A DNA stretch of 59,425 nt from a bacterium (GTDB lineage Bacteria > Babelota > Babeliae > Babelales > Babelaceae): assembly GCA_021827715.1 (NCBI GenBank), contig JAKAUO010000010.1:1-59425 (forward strand), given 5' to 3'. The notes below the pieces were generated by a model. That model was not told where the DNA came from. It searched no databases and worked only from the letters and a program-made list of their open reading frames with translations. Of this stretch, positions 25,075 through 34,068 are shown in pieces. Every line of letters starts with the position of its first letter. Position 1 is the stretch's first letter. Made by a program: the position numbers and the translations under genes.

Positions 25075-25669
25075 CATCTCTTTATCCTCTTTTGGTGAGA
25101 TAATAATAAGTGAACTTACCTGCTGGACCATACAATGTTGGCACCTTGATACATATCCAGCATTTGGGTCTCTTATTGTGGTGGAATATGACCATACCTG
25201 CTGCTTTGGAGTTGTTTCACGCATACAAACCCAAGCAAACGACAAGAGCAGAACTCCTTTTGCCTTTGGAAAAACACGGCAAGAATTGCAACAAGAACAA
25301 CCGCATATTTTCCAGCTGCTTCATACCACGGTACAATGTATACCCTTAAGTTATAAAGATCATCATCATATTATTCATGAAATCCCTCAACGATCTGCGC
25401 CGATTCATACTTTTGCCGGGGTGGCATCAGCGGCTCTGTTAAAAGATTTCTTTGAAAGCCCGGCTTGGTTAATTACCTTTTTTAATCTGGCACAGCACGA
25501 CCCTCTTTTTGATGAATTATTGATAGCGTTACTTCGAACGGGGCATCAACAGGGGGCTCTGCAGCAAAAAAATATTCAGGAAATTATTGATATTTTTTCT
25601 TTAATGACACATTCTGATTATCGAAAATTGAAGATTTTTTTACAACGAATTGAAATTTTTATAGACTGA
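25067..25669 (+). CDS. HAS-barrel domain protein
   Basis: 200 residues. The N-terminal about 100 residues look like the HAS barrel found at the start of HerA helicases and in stand-alone cyanobacterial proteins: WTIQCWHLDTYPAFGSLIVVEYDHTCCFGVVSRIQT, then a GKTRQELQQEQPHIFQLLHTT segment. The C-terminal half is helical. It overlaps rnhB by eight bases and sits seven bases before ftsY, so it is in one operon. A NurA nuclease, the usual HerA partner, is encoded at 35252. Function is inferred from fold only. Confidence 0.6.
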   Translation: MNNISLSSFGEIIISELTCWTIQCWHLDTYPAFGSLIVVEYDHTCCFGVVSRIQTQANDKSRTPFAFGKTRQELQQEQPHIFQLLHTTVQCIPLSYKDHHHIIHEIPQRSAPIHTFAGVASAALLKDFFESPAWLITFFNLAQHDPLFDELLIALLRTGHQQGALQQKNIQEIIDIFSLMTHSDYRKLKIFLQRIEIFID

Positions 25670-25676
25670 CCATACT

Positions 25677-26552
25677 ATGTTTAAACGATTTACTTCCGCA
25701 TTTAGCACTTTATACAACACATTCTCCTCAAGTATTAATGCGATTTTTTCTTTAGGAAAAGTCGATGCAACTACTCTTGCGCACTTAGAAAAGATTCTTC
25801 TACAGGCCGACACGGGTGTTGCAACCTCACAAAAAATCATTCAAGAGCTTAAAAAGTCTTCTTGTGAAAACCCCACCAATGCTCTTTCGGACGTTTTACG
25901 TACTATGCTTTCACCTGTTACCTATAACCCAGAAGGTGATATTATCGTGCTGGTCGGTATCAATGGCGCTGGAAAAACTACCAGTGCAGCAAAATTAGCG
26001 GCACTCTTTCAAACACAAAAGAAATCGGTGCTTCTTGCAGCAGCTGACACCTTCCGCGCTGCAGCAGTTGATCAATTAAAACTCTGGGCAGAATGCCTGA
26101 ATATTCCTTTGATAGTGGGCCTGCCTCAACAAGACCCAAGCGCAGTCGTGTATCAAGCTTGCGCAGACTATAAAAAGAATAATTATAACAAGCTTATTAT
26201 AGACACCGCGGGCCGGCTACAGACAAAGACACATTTAATGAAAGAGCTTGAAAAGATACACCGCACGATTACCAAACAACTGTCTGATAAAAAGATAACT
26301 ACTCTTTTGGTGATTGATAGCATGCTCGGGCAAAATTCGTTTGAACAGGTAAAGTTATTTAATGAATCAACAAAAATTGATGGTATTATTTTGACCAAAA
26401 CAGATGGTACCGGAAAAGGTGGCATGGTACTGAGCATTGTCGATACGCTTAAAATTCCTATTGCGTATGTGACTTTTGGCGAACAAGCCGACCAGATTGC
26501 ATTATTTGATGCAAACACCTTTGTTTCATCTTTGATAAATTCAGAAGCGTGA
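25677..26552 (+). CDS. ftsY: Signal recognition particle receptor FtsY
   Basis: SRP-type GTPase that docks ribosome-SRP complexes at the membrane for co-translational insertion. NG domain with P-loop GINGAGKTTSAAKLA, DTFRAAAVDQL, DTAGRLQTKTHLMKELEKI, TKTDGTGKGGM and the closing GEQADQIALFD. The DAxxGQN motif reads DSMLGQN. At 291 residues it lacks the long acidic A domain. A rich secretome in this window fits heavy use of export machinery. Confidence 0.94.
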   Translation: MFKRFTSAFSTLYNTFSSSINAIFSLGKVDATTLAHLEKILLQADTGVATSQKIIQELKKSSCENPTNALSDVLRTMLSPVTYNPEGDIIVLVGINGAGKTTSAAKLAALFQTQKKSVLLAAADTFRAAAVDQLKLWAECLNIPLIVGLPQQDPSAVVYQACADYKKNNYNKLIIDTAGRLQTKTHLMKELEKIHRTITKQLSDKKITTLLVIDSMLGQNSFEQVKLFNESTKIDGIILTKTDGTGKGGMVLSIVDTLKIPIAYVTFGEQADQIALFDANTFVSSLINSEA

Positions 26553-26558
26553 TACTTA

Positions 26559-27302
26559 ATGAATAGAAAAAAAATTATCTTACTGCTTATACTAGTCAAT
26601 GCACTCAGCACACCTCATGTGATATGCAGCATGCACTACTTAGAAAAAGTTTCTTCTTTTTTAAATTCCTGGGATACACCACAACCACTATCTAAAAAAA
26701 TGAATTTATTGAAAAGAGAAAAAGAAAAAATTGGAACGTGGCTCGATCTTCCAGTTTCTGTGCGTATATGTCATGGATTATGCTTACTTTATGGCTTTTT
26801 TCGAATAAAAGACATACAAGATAATCCAAGCTGTTTTCTCCAATATATTTACCATGCCGACGGACTTGATTTTGCTTCTTTGAAATGGCGCAGGTGGCTT
26901 GGCACTCATACACCCTTTACACATCTATGGCTAGAGCACGATTCTTGGGAGATAGGTAATAGTGTATTTGTCTTTAAAAACATCAAGGAATCTTGTATTA
27001 AAGCAAAAATAGATGGTTATTCAGCTCTTGGCATGACGGTTATAGCAAAACATTTAAATAGAAAAGAAAAAAAGGATCTCATAAAAGATTTACGGGCATT
27101 AGGTTTTAAACCTACCAAAAAGGATAAACAACTTGCCCTTTTAGAGTTATATGAATCGACACCGCAAGATACTCAAGGGAAATTTATGCTTGCCTTGGGC
27201 TATAATGACCCCAATTGTAACTTATCGAGACTACCTCTTGAAATTATAGTACATATTGCAAGTTACGTCCAAAGAGAAAGATCACTTCTTGCAGACTTAT
27301 GA
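26559..27302 (+). CDS. Exported protein with an F-box-like C-terminal helix
   Basis: 247 residues: signal peptide (MNRKKIILLLILVNALSTPHVICS), a tryptophan-rich middle (WLGTHTPFTHLWLEHDSWEIG), a basic helical part, and at the extreme C-terminus LSRLPLEIIVHIASYVQ, which matches the first helix of an F-box (LPxExxxxIxSYL). Only about 25 residues of an F-box would fit, so the domain would be incomplete. It overlaps prmC by four bases (ATGA). Function unknown. Confidence 0.62.
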   Translation: MNRKKIILLLILVNALSTPHVICSMHYLEKVSSFLNSWDTPQPLSKKMNLLKREKEKIGTWLDLPVSVRICHGLCLLYGFFRIKDIQDNPSCFLQYIYHADGLDFASLKWRRWLGTHTPFTHLWLEHDSWEIGNSVFVFKNIKESCIKAKIDGYSALGMTVIAKHLNRKEKKDLIKDLRALGFKPTKKDKQLALLELYESTPQDTQGKFMLALGYNDPNCNLSRLPLEIIVHIASYVQRERSLLADL

Positions 27303-28174
27303 ACATTACTCAAGTAATCACGCGCTACGCAGAAAAACTCATCCCTGCTTATCAGAATAAACAAACAGCATTTACCGTTTCCTGGTGGCTCGTGCAGAAA
27401 GCTACCGGTAAAACCCGTACAGAATTACTTCTACAAAAAGAGTATAATCCTGAACTTGATAAAACCATTCAAAATTGGATAGACGCAATTGTACAAGAGC
27501 ATATGCCCGTACAATATATCCTGGGCTCTGTCCCTTTTGGCGATCTTGATATTTTAGTAAAACCACCCATTTTAATTCCACGGCCAGAAACAGAGCAATG
27601 GACACAAAAATTAATAAGCACGGTTTTGCCCTTCGACTACGCTCAGGGTGAGCGGCGGATCAATATTCTAGATCTTTGTAGCGGCACGGGGTGCATCGCC
27701 TTAGCGCTTGCTCAAGCATTTCCGCAAGCCCAGGTAACAGCAAGTGATATTAATGGACAAGCTTGTGCCCTGATACGCGAGAATATACTCCATAACCAGA
27801 TAAAAAATTGTACCGTGCTCCAGTCTGACCTTTTTGATAATCTGCAAGCAGACAAAAAATATTCTCTTATTACTGCAAATCCGCCCTATATCTCGCTTGA
27901 AGAATGGAAAGATCTCGAGCCGTGTGTAAAAATATGGGAATCTCCCCAGGCGTTGATAGCCCAACAAGAGGGCCTAGAAATAATCGAAAAAATTATTTAT
28001 CAGGCTCCTGATTATTTGGGAGAAAAAATAGACGATGTTGCACAGTTATGGATAGAGATAGGTGCTTTTCAGGCAGAAAAGGTATATGCTCTGTATCAGA
28101 AAGCCGGTTATAAAGAAATTACCATACTGCAGGATATGTATGGAAAAAGCCGTGTCGTTACAGGAAGTTTATGA
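27299..28174 (+). CDS. prmC: Peptide chain release factor N5-glutamine methyltransferase PrmC
   Basis: Methylates the GGQ glutamine of RF1/RF2. N-terminal helical domain, then the SAM-binding domain with ILDLCSGTGCIALALA and the catalytic NPPYIS. Residues 111-120 (PFDYAQGERR) come from an inserted palindromic repeat that keeps the frame and falls in the loop before the first beta strand. 291 residues. It is translationally coupled on both sides (four-base overlaps with the previous gene and with 28171). Confidence 0.93.
   Translation: MNITQVITRYAEKLIPAYQNKQTAFTVSWWLVQKATGKTRTELLLQKEYNPELDKTIQNWIDAIVQEHMPVQYILGSVPFGDLDILVKPPILIPRPETEQWTQKLISTVLPFDYAQGERRINILDLCSGTGCIALALAQAFPQAQVTASDINGQACALIRENILHNQIKNCTVLQSDLFDNLQADKKYSLITANPPYISLEEWKDLEPCVKIWESPQALIAQQEGLEIIEKIIYQAPDYLGEKIDDVAQLWIEIGAFQAEKVYALYQKAGYKEITILQDMYGKSRVVTGSL
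27628..27657. repeat. Palindromic repeat inserted in frame inside prmC
   Basis: The stretch starting GCCCTTCGACTACGCTCAGG is a hairpin-forming sequence of a type found scattered in many bacterial genomes. It adds about ten codons to prmC (residues 111-120) in a linker. Confidence 0.6.
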
Positions 28175-28620
28175 TAACTGGCCATTATGCCGCCTACAAA
28201 CTCTGGAAGAATATAACCTTTATACTGATAACAGTTTTATTGGTGGCCCTTACTATTATTCAATGCCTCGCGTATAGCAAACTTTACCGGGAACAACGTG
28301 TATTTAAAGAATTGAATCTATACAATACTTTACCGCCTTCTACAGATACGGAGCAATTGTGGCAGGCTTTACCGGAAATTGATAAACAGCACTGGCTCAA
28401 CACCATGGATGCGTTGGTTGAAATTATGCCACCGCAGGTAAAAATAGAAAAACTACATTTGACACAGGATGCCCTGGTGCTCACATGCCACGCACAGAAC
28501 GACGCTGCTCTAGCAACCATGCTTGAAGCATGTTCAAAAAACAGCATCTTGCAGAAATTGCGCCTTAAAAACAGCGCTCAACACGATGGTTCTTGTGTAT
28601 TTACTCTTGCAAGCGCTTAA
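28171..28620 (+). CDS. Single-pass membrane protein, PilN-like
   Basis: 149 residues: a short cytoplasmic start, one membrane helix (about 16-35, FILITVLLVALTIIQCLAY), a coiled stretch and a ferredoxin-like C-terminal half (MPPQVKIEKLHLTQDALVLTCHAQNDAALATMLEACSKN). This layout and the phrase iPxxvxlxxlxl are those of PilN of type IV pili or the GspL-type periplasmic part. No other pilus gene is in the window, so the assignment is tentative. It overlaps prmC by four bases. Confidence 0.55.
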   Translation: MITGHYAAYKLWKNITFILITVLLVALTIIQCLAYSKLYREQRVFKELNLYNTLPPSTDTEQLWQALPEIDKQHWLNTMDALVEIMPPQVKIEKLHLTQDALVLTCHAQNDAALATMLEACSKNSILQKLRLKNSAQHDGSCVFTLASA

Positions 28621-29300
28621 AGCTCCTGGAGCTTTCTTATCTCTTCAAAGGTCTTTTGATACATTTCAAGCAACGCATCACGATCTTTTTCATTAATCGC
28701 TAATGCATCTGCACGTTGTGCAATATACGCATCATAATTCTGCTGAGAGTAAGGGCTTTCAAAATAGGTGATTAGCTCACGCAAGCACATTTTATACTCT
28801 TGAGAATGTGAGTCATCGGCATATATTTTTTGAGATAATTCTGCGATATACTCAGGTGAAAAATCTTTATATTTTGCAATTAAAGAGTACTTAATTGCCG
28901 CATCACTCATCCAGTTATAAAAACGCATTTCCGGATGCTGTTTTTTTGTATACTTTCCAAACACCTTTGAACATTTTTTGTCATACGATGCTCTATACTT
29001 TTTACCAAGAGCCTCATCAAGCGTAAGATTTGCCTCTGGGTAGCGCTGCATAAGGGCTTCAATATCTTTTAAAAGGGCATATGCACTTTTCAAAAGAGCT
29101 TCTTTATCAAGAGCTTCTATTTCAGCACCTTCTTTCTCCTCATACACAAAGCTATAATCCACGTGGTGGTTCAAATCATCTAACCGCTTTTCACAATCTT
29201 TTATACTTTGCTGAGAATTTTCCACTATTGCAGTGGATACCATTGTATAGGAAGAAAAGACACAAAAAATCAGAAAATATACCATATATCTTAATTTCAT
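28617..29300 (-). CDS. Exported helical protein of unknown function
   Basis: 227 residues with a signal peptide (about 1-24). The mature part is strongly helical, rich in Lys/Glu, with likely coiled coil near residues 60-85 and at the C-terminus (YQKTFEEIRKLQEL). No domain recognised. It converges on the PilN-like gene with a four-base overlap and has its own upstream region of about 210 bases facing alaS. Confidence 0.62.
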   Translation of the reverse strand: MKLRYMVYFLIFCVFSSYTMVSTAIVENSQQSIKDCEKRLDDLNHHVDYSFVYEEKEGAEIEALDKEALLKSAYALLKDIEALMQRYPEANLTLDEALGKKYRASYDKKCSKVFGKYTKKQHPEMRFYNWMSDAAIKYSLIAKYKDFSPEYIAELSQKIYADDSHSQEYKMCLRELITYFESPYSQQNYDAYIAQRADALAINEKDRDALLEMYQKTFEEIRKLQEL

Positions 29301-29512
29301 TAAAAACCCTTATTAGTTTAAATTATAATTATTACTTTAAGTATACACCATACCATGGGCAAGAAAAAAGAGCTTTATAAAAAAAGACATTAAAAATGTC
29401 TCAATACTTTAAAAAAGAGTCTAGAGCTGTCCAATAACCTATTACGTTTTTATTAATTTAACGATATTCTTAAAAGAGATAATTTACGGCTCTCTTAAGG
29501 GTATAAAACGCA

Positions 29513-32098
29513 ATGAAATCATTAGAAATACGTCAAAAATTCTTCAATTACTTCAAAAAAAAGGGGCATACTCAGGTCCCCAGTTCAAGCCTTATCCCGG
29601 CCCAGGACCCTACTTTATTATTTGCAAACGCGGGGATGAACCAATTTAAGGACCTTTTTTTGGGCCTGGAAAAGCGTTCGTATACCCGTGCGGCAAGCAT
29701 TCAAAAATGTATACGTGCCGGCGGCAAGCATAATGACCTTGAAAACGTGGGGTTTACCAAGCGGCACCTTACTTTCTTTGAAATGATTGGCAATTTTTCA
29801 TTTGGCGACTATTTCAAAAAAGAAGCGATAGAGTACGCCTGGGAATTTCTTACTACTGAAATTAATCTTAATCCTGAAACATTATATGCCAGTGTGTATA
29901 AGCACGATGATCAAGCATACGTTCTTTGGAAAGATCTTATAGGGCTTCCTGAACGAAGAATTGTAAAGTTGGGCGAGTCTGACAACTTTTGGCAAATGGG
30001 AGACACCGGCCCCTGCGGCCCCTGCACAGAAATTTATGTTGACAGAGGTCAAGATGCCAGCACATGCAGCAACCCTCATTGCGCGCCTGGATGCTCATGT
30101 GATAGATTCCTAGAGATCTGGAACCTTGTCTTTATGCAATATAACCGTCAACCAGATGGAACGGATGTCCCGCTTACCCAAACCGGCGTTGATACCGGCA
30201 TGGGTCTTGAACGGTTATGCGCCATTGTACAAAATAAAGACACGGTATACGATACTGATTTATTTGCGCCCCTTATTAAAGAAACTGAACAGTTAACCGG
30301 GCTTACGTATGCAACATCACCGGAATCGATACAGGCAGCGTTCCGCGTGCTTGCCGACCATATACGCTCAACTACCTTTGCCATTGCAGATGGCTGCACC
30401 CCTTCAAATGAAGGCAGAGGTTATGTATTGCGTAAAATTATCCGTAGGGCGGCTCTTTTTGCACAAAAACTTACTGATAAAAATATATTTCCGGAATTAT
30501 CTGCAACCGTAGTTAATGAGTTTGGCTCGCTTTACCCCGAGCTGGTTTCACAACGTACACTCATTAAAGAATTGCTCACCAGCGAGATTGAAAAATTTTC
30601 ATTAAATTTAATTAATGGTCAATCTATTTTAAAAAATTATTTTACTCAGCAAGAACATTCAAAAACTATTACCGGCGAGCAAGCATTTAAACTCTATGAT
30701 ACGTACGGGTTTCCCTTAGAACTTACTCAAGTAATCGCTCAAGAACAGGGCTTTACCGTAGATTCCAATGGCTTTAGTAAGGCTATGGAGCAACAACGGT
30801 TACAATCAGGTAAAAAAGTTGTATCAAAGCAAGAAACTACTTTTCCTGATGAAATTAAAACAGAGTTTGTGGGCTACACGCAGCTTATTACGCCTACGCA
30901 TATTATCGCATTGATATTTAATGGCACCATAGTTCCTGAGGTACCGGAAGGCGAATTGTGTTGGGTTATTACCGAAAAATCTCCCCTGTATGTAGAATGT
31001 GGTGGCCAGATAAATGACACTGCCCTTATGATGGTTGGCCATAGACAAGCAGAGATACGTGATATTAAAAAAATAAATAGAGCGATTGCTTTTGAATGTG
31101 TTGCGCCTACACAACTTTTGATTGATCAGCAATTAACGATAAGCGTCAATGAGCGAATACGTTCAGCCACTATGAAAAACCATACAGCAACGCATTTGTT
31201 GCAAGCGGCTCTTCAGCTGGTGCTCGGAACACATATTAAACAATCAGGGTCATTGGTAACTCCAGATTATTTACGCTTTGATTTTACGCATCATGCTCCC
31301 TTAACACTTGAAGAAATAACGCGCATTGAAGATATCGTCAATAGAAAAATTCTAGAAAATATTTCACTTTCAATAACCACTACCACTTATAAAGCTGCCT
31401 TAGAGCAGGGCGTCATCGCCTTTTTTGGTGAAAAATATAACCCTGATAATGTGCGTGTGGTAAGTATCCCGGGCTTTTCAGCAGAGCTGTGCGGTGGAAC
31501 CCATGTAGCAGCAACGGGTGATATTGGATCTTTTAAAATAACAGAAAACAGTGCACTTTCTGCTGGCAATCGACGTATCGTCGCACTTACGGGGCTTAAG
31601 GCGTTGGAGCTTTTTCAACATGATTTTAATCTGGTTAAATCACTTTCTCAGGAATTAAAAGTACCCACGGCACAATTGACACAAACAACCCAGGCACTCA
31701 AGCACGATATGCAAGAAATGGTGCGTACAGTAAAGCAGCTTAAAAAAGAACTCTTTGCCTTAAAAATCCCGTCTATTATCACCCAAGGCTTTACGCTTAA
31801 TAATGGCATTACATTCATGCATGCTCAATTAGTTGATTCAGCGCCGGGAGAACTTAAGGAATATGCCGAATCGCTGCTTGCGCGCCAACCTGGAGTTGTT
31901 TTATTAGAAAGCAAAGCGGCCGATAAAACCCATATATTTATAGCAAGCTCTGATGAAAAGAGTATTGATATGAAAAAAGTTGCTGATGGATTAAAGACAT
32001 TCGGGATTAAAGGTGGCGGAACGCAGAAACATTTTCAAGGCTCTGCTGAAACATTACCAGCAAACTTTACACAATCATTACGCAATATTCTTAAATAA
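29513..32098 (+). CDS. alaS: Alanyl-tRNA synthetase
   Basis: 861-residue class II synthetase charging tRNA-Ala. Aminoacylation core: SSSLIPAQDPTLLFANAGMNQF, ENVGFTKRHLTFFEMIGNFSFGDYF, GDTGPCGPCTEIY, GMGLERL, EGRGYVLRKIIRRA. Editing domain zinc site: HTATHLL and CGGTHVA. C-Ala domain at the end. The stop codon TAA lies inside the terminal inverted repeat of an inserted element (32096-32310), so the exact C-terminus was set by that insertion. Upstream, TTAAAAGAGA / TCTCTTAA can form a hairpin before the start. Confidence 0.96.
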   Translation: MKSLEIRQKFFNYFKKKGHTQVPSSSLIPAQDPTLLFANAGMNQFKDLFLGLEKRSYTRAASIQKCIRAGGKHNDLENVGFTKRHLTFFEMIGNFSFGDYFKKEAIEYAWEFLTTEINLNPETLYASVYKHDDQAYVLWKDLIGLPERRIVKLGESDNFWQMGDTGPCGPCTEIYVDRGQDASTCSNPHCAPGCSCDRFLEIWNLVFMQYNRQPDGTDVPLTQTGVDTGMGLERLCAIVQNKDTVYDTDLFAPLIKETEQLTGLTYATSPESIQAAFRVLADHIRSTTFAIADGCTPSNEGRGYVLRKIIRRAALFAQKLTDKNIFPELSATVVNEFGSLYPELVSQRTLIKELLTSEIEKFSLNLINGQSILKNYFTQQEHSKTITGEQAFKLYDTYGFPLELTQVIAQEQGFTVDSNGFSKAMEQQRLQSGKKVVSKQETTFPDEIKTEFVGYTQLITPTHIIALIFNGTIVPEVPEGELCWVITEKSPLYVECGGQINDTALMMVGHRQAEIRDIKKINRAIAFECVAPTQLLIDQQLTISVNERIRSATMKNHTATHLLQAALQLVLGTHIKQSGSLVTPDYLRFDFTHHAPLTLEEITRIEDIVNRKILENISLSITTTTYKAALEQGVIAFFGEKYNPDNVRVVSIPGFSAELCGGTHVAATGDIGSFKITENSALSAGNRRIVALTGLKALELFQHDFNLVKSLSQELKVPTAQLTQTTQALKHDMQEMVRTVKQLKKELFALKIPSIITQGFTLNNGITFMHAQLVDSAPGELKEYAESLLARQPGVVLLESKAADKTHIFIASSDEKSIDMKKVADGLKTFGIKGGGTQKHFQGSAETLPANFTQSLRNILK

Positions 32099-32167
32099 CG
32101 TGAGTTCGATATATAAAAAGACTTTAAAAATATTGTTTTTTCAATAAGAAGTTTGATGTTCTTCATG

Positions 32168-32195
32168 TGTCATGCTGAACTTGTTTCAGCATCCA
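32168..32195 (-). repeat. 28-base dispersed palindromic repeat, copy 2
   Basis: TGTCATGCTGAACTTG... hairpin inside the MITE-like element. Compared with copy 3 in reverse, the differing stem bases are compensatory (TG/CA against CC/GG), so the hairpin is preserved. Confidence 0.75.
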
Positions 32196-32228
32196 TCGAA
32201 TTAGTAAAAATCGATTAGATCGATAATG

Positions 32229-32256
32229 TGGACCCTGAAACGAGTTCAGGGTGACA
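32229..32256 (+). repeat. 28-base dispersed palindromic repeat, copy 3
   Basis: Inverted relative to copy 2 and 33 bases from it: TGGACCCTGAAACGAGTTCA followed by GGGTGACA. Together copies 2 and 3 could form one long cruciform of about 90 bases. Confidence 0.75.
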
Positions 32257-32339
32257 CGACGAGTGCCGAAAATTGCCTTAACTATACTGTTTTTCGTCGA
32301 ACTCACGTTAAAGTAATAGCAGAGAATAATAAGGATCAC

Positions 32340-33506
32340 GTGTTTAAAATCAATAAAACTATTTTTATTTTAGCAAGCATAGGAATTCTGCCTGCCTTTG
32401 GGATAGAATCTTCAGAAAATCTTCAAAAGGTTATCCGGTTCTTGAATATATTTTCTCGCGTTCCTGAAACTGCCCAACTTGCCCTGGTTAATAAACTGAA
32501 CCCAACTGAACTTTTAAATGTTTACGAGCATCTTGAACCGCTTGAAAAAAGGGTTCAGGAGATTAAAGATAATAAAGAACATATGAATCTCTATGCAAAA
32601 GTGGTCTTAGCGCCCTTTACTGATAACAACTTTACATTTAAAAGCAAAGAAGTTTTAGAGGCACTTGCCTATAACGCACGCCAATGGGTAGCCAAGATTT
32701 TTAAATGTGATACAAACGAAGGCGATAATGCTTTACAAAATGGCACCTGTAAGCCATTGCTTAATTCTCATATGCAGGACTTAACCTCTGAGCAACGTAA
32801 TGCACAACCATTTAAAAAGGTAGTCATGACGCCCGATTATTGGGTACAACTCTTACCTGTAGTGGATATTTTGAATCGTTGGTTTTATGATTCAGAATTA
32901 TGGAAAATATATTTTTTGCAGGTAATCCCAATAATTAAAGAAAATTCACGTAATTTTATAAGTATTCATCATAAAATCGTACCGGTAAAAAAATTTTTTA
33001 TTAGGGACCAAAAGAAAATATTTTCTGCTATAAGCCCTCGCATAGATAGCTATAATTTCTATACAAATAGGGGCGATCTGCAAGGAATCGGTAACTGTGA
33101 ATATTGGGAACCCTACAATAAGTATGATTATTTTCAACATCGTATTAATCAGGAAGAAGAAGAAAAGGGCACCGCATCTCCGGTAAATATTTTAAAAAAT
33201 GAAATAAAAAATCTTTATATGCACATGTTACCGGCCTGCATACAAGACGCTCTATTATCAGGAATAATAATAGATAGGCATCCTTCCTATAGTCCCGATT
33301 ATTCTGTATATAAAGACTATATCATCTATGTCGAAAAACTTTTAGATGACCCTTTTGTAAGGAAAAATATCGCCGATTTTAAGAAAAAAATTCAACATCT
33401 TACCGATCATCCAAAACAAGTTATCTGTCCGCGAAGTCTCACCAATATTGAATCAAAAGAAACACGCGTAATAAATGATGAAACCCCTATCTTTTGGACC
33501 GCATAA
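32340..33506 (+). CDS. Exported protein of unknown function
   Basis: 388 residues. I start it at GTG 32340, which has AAGGA at a good distance and opens a signal peptide (FKINKTIFILASIGILPAFG). The frame also extends upstream to 32226, but that part is translated repeat DNA. The mature protein is helical at first and then richer in aromatic residues. No domain is recognised. It follows the MITE-like element directly, so its promoter may lie within or have been changed by that element. Confidence 0.66.
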   Translation: MFKINKTIFILASIGILPAFGIESSENLQKVIRFLNIFSRVPETAQLALVNKLNPTELLNVYEHLEPLEKRVQEIKDNKEHMNLYAKVVLAPFTDNNFTFKSKEVLEALAYNARQWVAKIFKCDTNEGDNALQNGTCKPLLNSHMQDLTSEQRNAQPFKKVVMTPDYWVQLLPVVDILNRWFYDSELWKIYFLQVIPIIKENSRNFISIHHKIVPVKKFFIRDQKKIFSAISPRIDSYNFYTNRGDLQGIGNCEYWEPYNKYDYFQHRINQEEEEKGTASPVNILKNEIKNLYMHMLPACIQDALLSGIIIDRHPSYSPDYSVYKDYIIYVEKLLDDPFVRKNIADFKKKIQHLTDHPKQVICPRSLTNIESKETRVINDETPIFWTA

Positions 33507-33582
33507 CAAGTAAATCTTGAATATCTTTTTTTAAAGAAGATATGCTAGAATAAATTGTTACTTTAATGGGGTGGCCAGCAGT

Positions 33583-34014
33583 ATGTCTTTTAGAATATCT
33601 ATTATATATATTGTTTCTTTACTTTTGTCTTTTGCTCTGCATGCCGGAGAAGCGCTTTTAAATGGCCATAAAAAAAATAGCGCACCCACGCTAGAATTGA
33701 CACCCGGCACCTTGAATCAATTAGTGCAAGTTTCGCTTACCCAATATTCTAATCAAGCAGAGCTGGTAAATCATCAAGCAGCTCTCATTCGGCGACAAAC
33801 CGCAACTATTGAGGAAAAAGAAAAAGAAGTTACTCGATTAGCCCAACAGCGTGAAAAAGATGTCAAAAAAATAAAAAATTTACGACTTATGTCTTTTACC
33901 GCAACAATACTTGCAGCTGGCTTGGCCCTAGAAAAAATAACCACACGCTATCCTGATATACTTGCAAAATTAGGCACGCTACTGATTTCAAAATCCCCGC
34001 CGAGCGCTGGTTAA
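33583..34014 (+). CDS. Small protein: signal peptide, coiled coil, C-terminal membrane helix
   Basis: 143 residues from ATG 33583 (GGGGTGG upstream; GTG 33571 is a possible longer start). A signal peptide is followed by a coiled coil (about 55-100, QAALIRRQTATIEEKEKEVTRLAQQREKDVKK) and a hydrophobic segment LRLMSFTATILAAGLALEKI. The end of the coil and the membrane part resemble the protein at 34920 (KI-x-x-LR-x-x-S-x-x-T ... I-x-x-RYP/Q). Function unknown. Confidence 0.63.
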   Translation: MSFRISIIYIVSLLLSFALHAGEALLNGHKKNSAPTLELTPGTLNQLVQVSLTQYSNQAELVNHQAALIRRQTATIEEKEKEVTRLAQQREKDVKKIKNLRLMSFTATILAAGLALEKITTRYPDILAKLGTLLISKSPPSAG

Positions 34015-34068
34015 AAAAATGACAAGTGAATTCAAAAAAACAAGGGTAATAAAGATGAGCAATGCACT

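Larger units (their letters stand above)
32096..32310. mobile_element. MITE-like element with 14-base terminal inverted repeats
   Basis: TAACGTGAGTTCGA (32096-32109) and its exact complement TCGAACTCACGTTA (32297-32310) bound 215 bases with no gene. The outermost TA on each side fits a TA target duplication, as made by IS630/Tc1-type transposases. Inside, two 28-base palindromes (32168-32195, 32229-32256) face each other. The left end overlaps the alaS stop codon. Confidence 0.7.

Noticed and set aside
32226-32339. Upstream part of the exported 388-residue protein
   Set aside because: Residues such as WTLKRVQGD are translated repeat DNA from the MITE-like element; the signal peptide starts at GTG 32340.
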